A DNA stretch of 64,000 bases from Mauremys mutica. Lineage: Eukaryota; Chordata; Testudines; Geoemydidae. Shown one piece after another: positions 33,476 to 45,191 of the stretch. The notes below the pieces were generated by a model that saw only the letters and a list, made by a program, of their open reading frames with translations, made no database searches and was not told where the DNA came from. The stretch's first letter is position 1, and each line of letters starts with the position of its first letter. Both the position numbers and the translations under genes were made by a program. Location: positions 35,624,003-35,688,002 of the forward strand of contig NC_059075.1 in the NCBI RefSeq assembly GCF_020497125.1. The letters run 5' to 3'.

Positions 33476-34234
33476 GAATCATCCCTACCTCAAAGCTAAA
33501 CCTCCACCTTCACTCTCTTTCTGTTCTACACTCACATTCTTTCTACCTGTTTATCTTGGGAGAACAGAGGTGACCGTGTGTCAGGGAACCAGAAAGTGGG
33601 GTTGTGTAGGGAATGATGGGGTCATTCATTTTGGTGGGATTAGTCTGCAGAAGTTTCAGATAATTGGATAAGCTTCTCCAAATTAACCCACTCTCTAAAT
33701 GTTTTGAGGTTCCTATTGCTGCCTATAAGGAATAGGGAAAATAATTAAAGTCAGTGTGGATAGCTTAGCTAAATGGTGACCAATAGCCAGAACACATCTG
33801 GCCCTACACAGGTGTGAAAGAGGGGGAGAGGGCACAAGTAGCTTTCAAACAGAAGATCTAGCCAGCATGTGGTTGAGGCACAGAGAAACTGACCCATGGC
33901 AGTACAGGTGGTACCAGCCTCATCAAAGGGAGCAAGGAAGAGGAGAAGGAAAAGAGGGGCACTATCATCTTAATCGCCACCGGCCAGATGGGTTGATTGT
34001 GTACACACATCCTATCTCTTTACACACATGATGGTGGAGCTACTGCTGTTCCCCAGGAACACCATGAGGAATTGCATGTGGGGCTCTGTTCCACTGCAAT
34101 GTGGCCCATCTGTAAGCTTCACCAGTAGAAGGTTGTGCCTTTGAACCACATTGTGCCTTTGAGCCTAAACAGAGAGATAACCATCTTCAGTGTTTTAAAT
34201 ATGGACACTGAGAAGGTACAGGAATGGTTTTGGG
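33476..34234. other. Unassigned sequence
   Basis: Nothing recognised apart from purine-rich patches near 33815-33960. Confidence 0.4.
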
Positions 34235-34480
34235 TGGTCAGACGAGGTATAGGTAGGCATAACAGGATGTATATGAGCAAAAGAAAATTTAGGCTGAATA
34301 TTAGGCACCATTTCCTAATAACAAGATTTTCTGGGCTCTGAAGTAGCCTTCCTAGGGAAATGACAGAAGCCTCATCCCTTGAGTAATATCAAACTAGATT
34401 AAACAAAGCCCTGGAGAATGGTCAGTCCAGCACTAACTAGTGGGATGGACAAGAAGATCTGATAAATCTTTGCATCTCTA
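34235..34480 (+). repeat. Old CR1 3' fragment
   Basis: The stretch 'agaaaatttaggctgaatattaggcac', 'ccttcctagggaaatgacag' and 'caaactagattaaacaaagccctggagaatgg' follows the C-terminal coding part and 3' UTR of old CR1 elements. Stops break it and it lacks the final tail repeats. Confidence 0.6.
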
Positions 34481-34779
34481 ATTTTTTAATTTTCTCCACT
34501 GTGGAGGTGTGTATTTCACAAAAACAGCCAAAGATTTTTAAAGCTCAATATACTCCTCTTTAAACTAAGCCATGAAATCCTTTTCAGTTCTTTCTGATCT
34601 CAAGATCTTTTGCCTCTCATTTTTCCTTCTTTGAATTCGCAAACGAACTAGATCCACTTACATTTACCCACGCATTCATCCATATCCTCCAACAATGCTC
34701 TTTTCTTCTCTATAGCCCTACCAATTGTTTTCTGGCTCCCTCCATCACCTTAAACCAGCCAGAATCTGGATACTTTTGT
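34481..34779. other. Unassigned sequence
   Basis: About 300 bp between two CR1 segments, pyrimidine-rich from 34620 to 34750. It is not recognisable CR1 and probably represents the host sequence into which the younger CR1 inserted. Confidence 0.4.
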
Positions 34780-35910
34780 AACAGATGCTTTAGAAATAGA
34801 GATAACTGGGTCTGTGGATGAGGGGAAAGCAGTGGATGTGTTATTCCTTGACTTTAGCAAAGCTTTTGATATGGTCTCCCACAGTATTCTTGCCGGCAAG
34901 TTAAAGAAGTATGGGCTGGATGAATGGACGGTAAGGTGGATAGAAAACTGGCTAGATCATCGGGCTCAGTGGGTAGTGATCATTGGCTCCATGTCTAGTT
35001 GGCAGCCAGTATCAAGCGGAGTGCCCACAGGGTCGGTCCTAGGGCTGGTTTTGTTCAATATCTTCATTAATGATCTGAAGGATGGCGTGGACTGCACTCT
35101 CAGCAAGTCTGCAGATGACACTAAACTGGGAAGAGTGGTAGATACACTGGAAGGTAGGGATGGATACAGAGGGACCTAAACAAATTAGAGGATTGGGCCA
35201 AAAGAAACCTGATGAGGTTCAACAAGGACAAGTGCAGAGTCCTGCACTTAGGACAGAAGAATCCCATTCACTGTTACAGACTAGAGACCGAATGGCTAGG
35301 AAGCAGTTCTGCAGAAAAGGACATAGGGGTTACAGTGGACGAGAAGCTGGATATGAGTCAACAGTGTGCCCTTGTTGCCAAGAAAGCTAACGGTATTTTG
35401 GGCTGTATAAGTAGGGGCATTGCCAGCAGATCGAGGGACATGATCATTCCCCTCTATTCAACATTGGTGAGGCCTCATCTGGAGTACTGTGTCCAGTTTT
35501 GGGCCCCACACTACAAGAAGGCTGTGGAAAAACTGGAAAGAGTCCAGCGAAGGGCAACAAAAATGATTAGGGGGCTGGAGCACATGACTTATGAGGAGAG
35601 GCTGAGGGAACTGGGATTGTTTAGTCTGCAGAAGAGAAGAATGAGGGGGGATTTGATAGCTGCTTTCAACTACCTGAAAGGGGGTTCCAAAGAGGATGGA
35701 TCTAGACTGTTCTCAGTGGTATCACATGACAGAACTATAAGTAATGGTCTCAAGTTGCAGTGGGGGAGGTTTAGTTTGGATATTAGGAAAAACTTTTTCA
35801 CTAGGAGGGTGGTGAAGCACTGGAATGGGTTACCAAGGGAGGTGGTGGAATCTCCTTCTTTAGAGGTTTTTAAGGTTAGGCTTGACAAAGCCCTGGCTGG
35901 GATGGTTTAG
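34780..35910 (+). pseudogene. CR1 reverse transcriptase fragment, frameshifted
   Basis: Two overlapping open frames encode adjoining parts of one protein. The first (to 35179) has the palm motifs LDFSKAFD, a GVPTGSVLG that is normally GVPQGSVLG, and SADD at 35108-35119 where active enzymes have FADD. The second (from about 35165 to 35910) carries the thumb and C-terminal region (KFNKDKC-like, [29 protein letters not shown]). The frames are joined by a one-base shift near 35160-35166. With the F-to-S change, the Q-to-T change and the frameshift, the protein is dead. Confidence 0.88.
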
Positions 35911-35999
35911 TTGGGAATTGGTCCTGCTTTGAGCAGGGGGTTGGACTAGATGACCTCCTGAGGTCCCTTCCAACCCTGCTATTCTATGATTCTATGAAA
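34780..35999 (+). mobile_element. CR1 LINE, 5' truncated, with 3' tail
   Basis: It contains the C-terminal half of the CR1 second reading frame, an 89 bp 3' UTR and the ending ATTCTATGATTCTATGA, which is the characteristic CR1 tail. The endonuclease domain, first reading frame and 5' UTR are absent, as usual for CR1 copies truncated during target-primed reverse transcription. No target duplication is evident, also usual for CR1. It is by far the best-preserved LINE in the window. Confidence 0.9.
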
Positions 36000-37439
36000 T
36001 GCAGAAAGATAGATAGCCCCTCTCCCTTCCAAAAGCCTCTAATAGGGTCTCTGCCTTCCTGCAATACCTCCAAGTTCCCTGTATTTTTGAGTCTTTTACA
36101 TGTATCTGATTGGGTAGGGATTCTGTTTCAGTCACACCTCACACATGCTGGTGTTTCCCAGATTAGAGAATACAGTCCATTCTGTTCCAGATTGCAAGCA
36201 CAACCTCGGGCCTAGCACATACACTGGCAGGCACCACAATGGAATCATCAGAGGTAGAATGGTCTCCTAGGAAGGTCATGGAGAAGGAATGGGGTCTTGA
36301 AGAGGGAAGAAGAGCTAAGAGGAGGTTAGCTAGAAGTAGCAAGAGATCCAGGGGCTTACTTATGGTCACAGGAAGGAAGGGGGTGTGGATATGAGGGAAG
36401 GGCTGATGAGGAAGGAAGAAGAGAAAGGAGGGAAGAGGAAGGAGGTATGTAGGAAATTAATATATTAGGTTGATTTTAATGGGGCCATGTTTTGCACTAG
36501 TTATATCTTCCAAATGTGTTTGGCCAGTCTTACTTTAAGTGAGTTCAGTTAAACGCATTAACCGCATCAACCTTGAATCTGCCCCTGAGAGTGTTCCACA
36601 TTTCAGCACCATGTGAACTTTTATGACCAAGTTATTTCCCCCCTAGAAATTCAGCAGGGTTTTATAATGGAAACAATGACAGACAGACTCTTAACTATTG
36701 TAATGCTAGTTGTGGGCTGTTCAAATACAGAGACATTATTGGAGTCCCGGGAGGAACTGCAGCTACTTTTCAATGTATCTGTTGGCCTGACAAAAACCTG
36801 CCGTCCTCACTTTATTCAGGAAGTCCTGGAATGCTGCAGTTTCTGCTGCCCTCTAGCATCTAGACCTCTTTAATAATGCATATTTTAGGACCCTTACCTA
36901 CACTAGGTATTCATATAGCATGGTAGTACTCAACATGAGTAAAGGGGATGAGGGGAAATAAACCCTTGATTAGGCACCAAAACTTTAACCAAAAGCAAGA
37001 TAAGATCTTTCTACAGTCCAAAGCAGGTTGATTAAGTTTAATTTCATTATTTTTCACTCTTATGGTCTCAGTTTAGAGAAATAATTTGAAATAATTGTCA
37101 AAATCCAGAGGGAAAGGTTCTTCCCACATTTGCTGCCTAGCCAGAGACAGAAGGATCTTGGCATCTCAAGAGAAAACCTGTCCTTGTTTAAAAAAAAAAA
37201 AATCAAAGCCAATCTGACAGACTGAAGAACTCAAGTAGTTTGACATGATACAGAACAACATCCAAGCTTTTGACTGATTTTCCACTGTGATCCTGAACTT
37301 TTGAGCCTTCCAAACAGTAATGTTAATTTAGGTGAACTGTGTGCATTTTTTAGAGGTCTGTTATTAATAACATTTGTTAATAGACATACTGATGTTTCGA
37401 GCTCACAATAATTATACTCAGAGGCAGAGGCTGAGGCCT
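36000..37439. other. Unassigned sequence
   Basis: A purine-rich GGAAGGA stretch lies at about 36370-36450. No gene is supported. Confidence 0.4.
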
Positions 37440-37610
37440 ATGCAGTACTTTTCATCTTCAAAACCTTATACAAACACTAGCAAAAAAAAATCTCCTTGCA
37501 TCACCCCGGTATTAATCTCATTTTACCATTGGGGAAATGAGTCAAAGAGGTTAAATTATATGCTGTAGGTGACGGATGGAGTCAAAATCAGGATGGGCTG
37601 AGATGTCAGA
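37440..37610 (+). repeat. MIR-like SINE fragment, weak
   Basis: 'cagtacttttcatcttcaaaacct...caaac', 'tattaatctcattttaccattggggaaatgag' and 'aaagaggttaaat' keep the MIR core order but are strongly diverged. Confidence 0.4.
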
Positions 37611-38309
37611 AGTTTCTAGCTACCATACCTCTCTCTTACACCTACAGTATGGACTAAGCCGTGTACCTGAGATCCCAGCACAGTTTAATAACGTTGTTAT
37701 GTCTGACTTTTCACACTGCTGGTCTGTGTGTGTGTGTGTGTGGTGTCAGCAGGCTATCTTAAAAACAGGGAGGATGTGTGAATGACTCCCACATTACTGC
37801 TCGCCTACTCTCCCACAAAGTAGCAATGCTGATGAGACTGGAGACAACCTCCATATCATCTGAGATGAAGTAAACTCTTTTTTGCTACACTTCACACCTC
37901 TGTCCTTTTGAGCTGTGGGATTCCAGATTGGTTCTACATTTCCAACTACTAGTTCAGCATAACCGACATCTTTCACCAGGCCAGATGTGCAAGCTTTATT
38001 TGCCTTTAAAAAAAAAAAGCAATTTTTCTTTCTCCCCTCCTTGTTTCATATTATTATCATGACAAATGCAGCTGAACTGCCGTTAGAACTGAAGATTTAT
38101 TCTTTCTTTTCAACAAAGCAAAGATTCAGGACTAGAGCTCTAATTGGAGGTCAAAGAGTTCCTAATAACACTTGAAGTTTGGAGTTCAAAAGTCAAATGG
38201 CTTTGGACTGCCATCTGGGTCCCAGTAAAATAAGAATGAAAACTAAGATATCCCTCACACTAGGGTTTTATTTTCCCCCTACACCAGTCAGTCTTTACAA
38301 AGCAATGCT
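37611..38309. other. Unassigned sequence with a short (GT)n run
   Basis: A GT microsatellite of about eight units is at 37726-37741. Nothing else is recognised. Confidence 0.4.
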
Positions 38310-38500
38310 ACAACAATATTAATACTTTGCACCTTTCATTTAAGCACTTCAAAGTTAGGTAGGTATCACAATCCCCACTTCACAGGAGAAACTCAGGCCA
38401 AGAGTTATTAAGTGATTTGTCACAGAGTAATTGAACTGGTAATAGAACCCAGGTCTCCTGATTTCAGTCCTCTGCTCAAACCTCTAAATACACTCCCATC
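38310..38500 (+). repeat. MIR-like SINE fragment
   Basis: Clear order of MIR words: 'tttaagcacttcaaag', 'taggtatcacaatccccacttcacaggagaaac', 'aagtgatttgtcaca', 'gaacccaggtctcctgattt' and 'agtcctctgctcaaac'. The A-box end is not visible. This is the best-preserved MIR in the window. Confidence 0.7.
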
Positions 38501-40185
38501 CCATATTGTACAGTGTGGGCCAGATTCTCAGCCTTGCTTTAAGAAACTCAGGTGTTACATAGGCACAGAAATTACCCACATACCTATACTTGGAGATTAT
38601 CCCAATGTGAGGAAGTCCCAAGCTGTCACAAAATCTGTGTAGGTGGCTTCTGTGTCAATCCCACTGGAGCCCAGGGCAGGGAGGATGAAAGGACATTGAG
38701 AGGGGACATGACCAGAGTCGTGCCTATTCTAGCTATCATCAGCTGACAAATGGGGTATGAACTAGGGTGGACCAAGGCAGACAATCAGCAGGCTGTAACC
38801 ATCTCACCAACAAATCCACTTCTCCGCTTTGCCAAGCAGATCTCATCTGCGGGGGCGGGGGGAAGAAAAAAAAATCCTGCCTCTTATTCTCAAGCAGCCA
38901 GATTTTGAACTCCCTTTGATGTCAATGGGAGTTTGAGTAAAGCCATCATTAAAACTGAGCAAGGAGCTCAGCATTTGTTCAGGGGAGAAGAAAAATGGTT
39001 TATATGTAAAAGACTGAGTCAGACAGTATGGTTATCAAAAAGAACCTTGTACATTTTATATGATGGACTGTTCTTCATCTGAGTTATAGTTCAACCTTTT
39101 GATTAACTATTTAAAAAGTATAACATCAGAAAACATGCAGTATGCTTCACATTTTCTCTCCTTACTTAAATGCCATTCAATTCTATATGATACATCGATT
39201 GAGGTACAGGCAACAGGGAACAATTCCCAGGGGCAAGTGGTTCTCTTTTATTTGTTGTTCTACAAAGTGCTTTACATGCTTTGGGCTCTACAATAATAAA
39301 TAATAATAGTTAACCACAGGGAGAAGTAGAGGCAAATACCACAAACTCTTACAAAAACAACACAGCACCAAATCTCTCAAGCTATCTTCCCCCCACAAAA
39401 CTGTTCAAAACTAAAGTCTTAATAGCAAACCATTAAGAAACTTAAAATATTTAAAATAACTAAAAATGAATCCATGTTGAGCCTTCTGTTTTATGAAAAA
39501 GGTTTCTTCTGTCCCCCATGTTAATGTTACACAAGATAATGAGCTTGAACATTTATCTATATTTATAAGACCTGTTTGACATGTTATTATTATAGAGAAT
39601 TTTGTAGCTGAATAGAATGTTACCTAGGGAAATTTACATATGTAAATTAAAGTACTATGGAGATGACATTGCTGGAGTTTTCTGCTTTCATTGATAATTA
39701 TTCAATGTAACATTGTTGCACAAGTACAAATTTACACAGTCTTCTATATGACTCTTATTTTAGCATATTACTTTAATAACTAGCCACTATAAGTCATAAG
39801 AGACTTTAGCTAGATCGTGTTGGCCAGCTCCCAAGGGCCATTAGGTCTTATAATTTTAATTCAAAATAGAGTTTATGTTCAACATATTTGAGGAGTAAAT
39901 TAAGTGTCAATCTGGTGCTGGCTGGTTGAGGAGGATTATATGACTGTGATCATATAATGCAGAAAATGTTTCCAGAAATCTAGCACAGAAATTAAACTAA
40001 TTGAAATTAGCTTGAATTTTATTTTTAATACCAGTTTGATTAGTTTATGAATCAGTTTCATAATGTTACCATAGAGTTTCAGTCTTTATTAGTGATCATA
40101 CATTTATACATAATGTAATCTTTGGGTTTTCACTGCCAGATGTAGTAGAGTGGCAGAGTTTCTTTACTTTTTTACCAATGTTTAA
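38501..40185. other. Unassigned sequence
   Basis: No gene. Near 39280-39310 'gggctctacaataataaataataatag' resembles the A/T-rich tail of an old LINE-like repeat. 38885-38965 contains a 'gatgtcaatgggagtttga' hairpin-element fragment. Confidence 0.4.
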
Positions 40186-40193
40186 ACTACAGT

Positions 40194-40465
40194 CAGGGGC
40201 GGCTCTAGCCATTTCGCCGCCCCAAGCACGGCGGCACGCTGCGGGGGCGCTCTGCCGGTCGCTGGTCCCGCGGCTCCAGTGAACCTCCCGCAGACGTGCC
40301 TGCGGATGCTCCACCGAAGCCGCAGGACCAGCGGACCCTCCGCAGGCATGCCTGCGGGAGGTCCACCAGAGCCACCTGCTGCCCTCCCGGCGACCGGCAG
40401 AGCGCCCCCTGCGGCATGCCACCCCAAGCATGCGCTTGGCGTGCTGGGGCCTGGAGCCGCCCCTG
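40194..40465. mobile_element. GC-rich hAT-type MITE, 272 bp, with perfect 8 bp target duplication
   Basis: The ends CAGGGGCGGCTCTAG and CTGGAGCCGCCCCTG are inverted repeats with one mismatch, flanked exactly by ACTACAGT (40186-40193 and 40466-40473). The interior is very GC-rich and dense in CpG compared with the AT-rich surroundings. It contains inverted blocks around GCCTGCGG and CCGCAGGC that would fold into a large hairpin. Open frames across it on both strands (for example 40096-40431) result from its GC content and are not genes. Its ends resemble those at 2077 and 31774, but the interior differs. Confidence 0.9.
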
Positions 40466-40473
40466 ACTACAGT

Positions 40474-41494
40474 GCATTACACCACACAGTGCAGAGTCAT
40501 TCCTATGCAATGGGCTGATCTGAGGTGGGTCATGGTGCAGGAGGATTTCTTTCATCCCCTGGAGCTATGGAGTGGCAGTACAACCTCAGGACTGCAGTAA
40601 CCCATATATGCTGCTCTCCCCATCCTCGGCACGAATGGCCAGTACATCAGCATATTTACTCAATTCATTCCACCTGATCTATTCCTAAAACTGCCATCTA
40701 CCTGGGGCACAGGGATGCCCACAGAGCCCAGTCCACGAGCAAGATCCCGACATCTTGCCCAAATACTACTGCATCCAAGGCCCACAGTTAAAGGCATAGT
40801 GATCCTGGATAGAATAAATCTGTGTCTAGTGAAGTAAAAAATGAGCATTTCCAATTGATTCAATGTACTGCAGTGTGCTGAATGCAGTTGTACTTAGAGT
40901 GGGTTTAGGGTGAAGGTCTTCTCTGAAAACAATGATTTCACTCTAAGAGGGCATCATTGTATGCTACACTGAAATCATCACCCTATGAATTGCTGGAATT
41001 GCCAATTGCCAGAACACATTATTACTTCATGATGGTAAGTATTGCTAAATGCCTTGTGATGGAAATCCTGTGGTTTCACAATGCTTTTGCTATAGCAATA
41101 GTACAATAATACTGTGCAAATGATGTTAAAGCTGAGATAATTCCACCCCTCCCATTGCAGCAAAAATAAAATATGACATTGACAAAACTGGTGTTGGATA
41201 GTCCAGCACCCTGGAGGGAGCAGAGCAGGAGGAGAAGAAGACTGCTTTACAGATACTGCGGCACTCAGAGGATACAATGGTCTCACATTGAAACCATTTG
41301 CGTCAATTACATTTCCAGATTTTAACATTCCATGGAATTGACTTGTCAATGTGACAACTGGGAGAAAAGAGGTGGGGCAGGACAGGAAATGGCAAAGTTG
41401 AGAGGAAATTAGATCAACTTTGCATGCCAGAGCAATAGTGCATAGTTGTCCTAGATCAGTTACAGACATTATTTAGGGGCTGCTAACATTGTGG
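40474..41494. other. Unassigned sequence
   Basis: No supported feature. The 163-codon minus-strand open frame at 40978-41469 has no recognisable domain or conserved-looking motif. Confidence 0.4.
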
Positions 41495-41640
41495 GCCAGA
41501 TTTCAAAAGTGATCAGCACACACAATTGGGATCAGATTTTCTAATGAGCTCAGCACCCATCTGGCTACTGAAATAAAGTAGCCCAATTTCAAAAGTGCTT
41601 GTCATCCAGCAGCTTCTATTGATCTCAATGTTTTCATGGG
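41495..41640. repeat. Broken 'CCAGATTTCAAAAG' MITE copy
   Basis: 'gggccagatttcaaaagtga' at the left and 'cccaatttcaaaagtgcttg' inside, with 'cagcacccatctggctac', are motifs of the hairpin family at 9225 and 29370. No clear ends. Confidence 0.4.
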
Positions 41641-41898
41641 GAGATGCTAGATATTGAGTTTAATCCCCAGTTATCATAAGCAATGCCATCATATAACCCC
41701 ATTCATAAACTTATCAAGCTCCATCTTTTAAAAAATTGCTACTGCACAATTTATGGGGTGTATATGTGTATGTATGTGTATGTACACACTCATAAATAAT
41801 TGGTTGTGTGAAATTACTTATTAACTACAATTAAAGCTGATCAACTAGGGCTAAATTCCATTTATGTTGCAAATTATGGACCAGATTCTGACTTAGAC
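41641..41898. other. Unassigned sequence with a TGTA-rich patch
   Basis: About 260 bp; 'tatatgtgtatgtatgtgtatgta' at 41761-41784 is a small simple repeat. Nothing else is recognised. Confidence 0.4.
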
Positions 41899-42073
41899 TA
41901 TCAGGGTTGGAAGGGACCTCAGGTGGTCATCTAGTCCAACCCCCTGCTCAAAGCAGGACCAATCCCCAGACAGATTTTTGCCCCAGATCCCTAAATGGCC
42001 CCCTCAAGGATTGAACTCATAACCCTAGGTTTAATAGGCCAATGCTCAAACCACTGAGCTATCCCTCCCCCCT
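41899..42073 (-). mobile_element. tRNA-derived SINE with CR1-like tail (cryptodiran type)
   Basis: On the minus strand the unit starts GGGGGGAGGGATAGCTCAG. It has an RNA polymerase III A box, TAGCTCAGTGG (complement of 42051-42061), and a B box, GAGTTCAATCC (complement of 42008-42018), at tRNA-like spacing. A linker follows, then the tail GGTTGGACTAGATGACC...CCCTTCCAACCCTGATA, which is the CR1 3' tail. A tRNA-like head with a CR1-type 3' end is the known architecture of the turtle tRNA-Lys SINE, mobilised by CR1 machinery. The copy is close to full length. The species group implied is hidden-necked turtles. Confidence 0.85.
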
Positions 42074-44163
42074 TTCCTTACCTACTTCCTTACCTACTTT
42101 TTGTAATACCAACTTGTTGAGCTATCCCAATGAAATCAAAGGGGCTGCTAACATAGTAAGGGACTGGACAACAAGTGAGGTATTACACAATGTGAGTAAG
42201 GAAATCAAAATCCATAATGGTCCATAATGTGCAACAGCCAAGGAATTTAGCCTCCTTTTCTGCTAATCTAATAGCCTCAAATATATATTTGGATTTCCTC
42301 AAATTTATTCTTTCTTTGAACATATTCAGGAAAACATTCTGCTTTTTATTTACCTCTGTGGAGTGATTCCCATCCTGTAGATATGATATTTGCTATTCTT
42401 CTGGGATTGTTTGGTTGTCATTGGTCAGATAAGTCACGTGGTATTGTTTCTATCCCTTAACTGAATGAGGATCAGAGCACTTCTGATGTAGATACTGATG
42501 TTCACAAACTTAAAATTTGATTTTTCCCAGGAATTGCTCACACACATTTTTAAATTAAATTCACTTTTGTTATGCTCCCTCTCCTTTTCTATTTACTTTC
42601 CATAGTCTTTCATGAGTTTTACTTGCTTTTAATGATGAAGAAAATGAATTCCCATATGAATATTCATGGAACCAAATTTTGCATTCAAACAACAAATAGT
42701 CACTTTGGAAGTGCTTGCACTATTATATAATTGGGGGACCAAAAAAATGCCATGTGGCTTATCTAATTCCTCAAGTTTAACCAGCAGAGATTGAATTTCA
42801 GACATTCACAATCAATCCATAGATTAATAACCTTGAAAATTCAGCACAAAAATCCCAATAATAATAATAATAATAATAAAAATCATGAAATTGAAATCTG
42901 TTTGTACATATTCCATGATGAGAAAAGAATGTTATGTTCCCTGAATAAATTACACATCACTTTATTTATTCAGTTCTGCTATAGTTTTTGGCTGAGACCA
43001 GGAGCAGAAATGTCAGGAGAGATACTAAATTTGAGGTATTTCTGAAATGGATGAGATCATCTTAACTTTCGTATAAGCTATCGCTGAATGGGGCTCAGTT
43101 TAATATAAGCTGATGATGTTTTCCTTTGAATTCTATTTGCATTGCATCTTTTCCAAAGGACTAGCAGTGGGCTCCAGTAGAGCAATGTCAGTCCAAATTA
43201 GGAACAACAGAAGGATCAGATTTAGATATTCCCTTCCCAATTGCCATCCTGTTGTTCTCCAGTTTACAGAGTCAAAACTGAGTCTGAGAAATGGTGAGAA
43301 AGTTTTAGTAACTTTGTATAAAGCAGTGAATGTAGCATACTGTATCAATGGATGTGTACTGAATATTGTATGTTATCACTCACCAGGGACCATTGGTATT
43401 TACTCTTGTTGCAGAGGCAGAGAAAGTGCAATGGCTTTGGTTAGATTGCAGGAAAAGGAAATAATACAACACAGTGAAAAACTGCTAATCTGATGAAATA
43501 ATTGTACAGGTAGATTGAATGGAAATGGTCATTTATTTTTTAATGAGCAGTAGTGTTCCCTAAGTATGAGTCACAAGTGAAAGTGTTGAGTTTTTTTGTA
43601 AATATTTTTCTTGGTACAATCTCTGGACTTTATCCAGAGACAATGAAGATTGTGGGTTACCAATCCCTGGCAGAAACAGACGCTGCATGACAAAGGAAGG
43701 AGAAAACAGAGAGTGAGTCCTTGCTAAGTATGCCACTGTGAGAGAGGGAGGATTTGCTTTCAGCAAACACAGAGTAGATTTTACTACAATGAAGGTACAT
43801 GCTCGAGTTCTACAAATATAGAGACTCATAGCTACACGAGTTTGGAGTTTAGTTATTTGGTCTCATTTGGCCTTTTGGACGGATTTTTCTCATCCTATAT
43901 CCATACATAGGCTCAGTTTGTTCCACTAATTCACACCTATATCTTGCTTCAAAGCTACCATAACTAATAATAGCTGCTGCCTCACCAGCAGGGTCATTCA
44001 GGGCTCAGCTCCTCCCACTAGTAGGGTAAGAAACCGCCACCTCTTAAAAATCTTTACTTAGGAAACTGAAACATCTTGCCACCCTGCACACCCAAATTGG
44101 CTGGATTTACTGGCAAATATATTTGCAAATAGTTGTTAGTGTTATATTTTTCTTAGATTCAAT
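42074..44163. other. Unassigned sequence with an (AAT)n run
   Basis: An (AAT)n microsatellite of about seven units lies at 42857-42879. No gene is supported; open frames at 43113-43493 (plus) and 43560-43829 (minus) show no domain. Confidence 0.4.
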
Positions 44164-44860
44164 CGTAGAAACAAAAATGTAGGGCTGAAAGGCACCATGA
44201 GAACTCATCAAGTCCAGCCCCCTATGCTGAGGCAGGACCAAATAAACCTCAACAATCCCTGACAGATGTTTGTCCAATCTGTTCTTAAAAACCTCCAATG
44301 ATGGGGATTCTAGGGTTTAACTAACCTTATAGTTAGAAGGTTTTTCCCCCTAATATCTAACCTAAATCTCCCTTGCTGCAGATTAAGCCCATTACTCCTT
44401 GTCCTACCTTCAGTGGACATGGAGAACAATTTACCACCATCCTCTTTATAACCTCTTTGTTTTTCAATACTAAACATGCCCAGTTTTGTAAATCTTTTAT
44501 AATTTTTGTTGGCCTCCTGTGGATCCTCTCCAATTTGTTCCTATCTTTCCTAAAGTGTGGTGCCCAAAATGGAACACAGTACTCCAGCTGAGGCCTCCCC
44601 AGAGCCTAGTAGAAAAAAGACAATTAGCTCACATGTTTTACATTCAACACTCCAGTTAATACACCCCAGAATGATATTATCCTTTTTCTCAGTTGCATCA
44701 TATTTTGACTCATATTCAGTTTGTGAACCAGTATCACCCCCAGAACCTGTTCAACAGTACTACAACCAAGCCAGTTCTTCCCCATTTTGTAGTTGTGCAT
44801 TTGATTTTCCTTCCTTTGAAGTACTTTACATCTGCCTAATGAATTATACCTATTTTATTT
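44164..44860 (-). repeat. Old CR1 LINE fragment, antisense
   Basis: In complement the segment reads from the C-terminal CR1 coding region ('ttgggcaccaca' at about 44565, 'aggcctcagctggagtactg' region at about 44575-44600) down to a peptide LEVFKNRLDKHLSG-like end at about 44250-44298 and the 3' tail near 44170-44225 ('ggggctggacttgatg'). Many stops and indels show that it is much older than the copy at 34780. The upstream part, to about 44860, keeps only scattered CR1 words. Confidence 0.7.
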
Positions 44861-44956
44861 ATAGTGTTGCTGTGCACTGTTTAAGAACTGCTACCTTTCA
44901 CTACAGAGGTTGCTGCAGTTCAGTGGCAGCTGAAGTAATATGTGCATTATATATAT

Positions 44957-45050
44957 TAGGCCAAATCCTGCTTGCCGTGCTCATACTTATAGTCCCCATT
45001 GAATTCAATGGGATTTTTCTTGTGCATAAATTGAGCAGGATTTGACATAT
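44957..45050. repeat. Short hairpin repeat fragment
   Basis: 'ggccaaatcctgcttg' at the left and 'gagcaggatttga' at the right are inverted, with 'cccattgaattcaatggga' palindromic between them. Related scraps are near 19375, 38885 and 51375. Probably a small MITE. Confidence 0.5.
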
Positions 45051-45191
45051 TTTGAAATCCTACCTCCACAGAAAGAAATAGCAAAACTCCCATTGATTTT
45101 AATGAAGCCAAGATTTCACTCATAGTTTGTAATATATTTCGGGGATCCTTTGCAATGATGCATTCTGTAGATGTGTATGATATAAGATTTC

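Noticed and set aside
40096..40555. Several overlapping frames of 80-116 codons on both strands
   Set aside because: They arise from the GC-rich hairpin MITE at 40194-40465, where stop codons are rare; frames are open on both strands at once.
42051..42061. Independent tRNA gene
   Set aside because: The A and B boxes belong to a SINE: the sequence cannot form a full cloverleaf and continues into a CR1-type tail.
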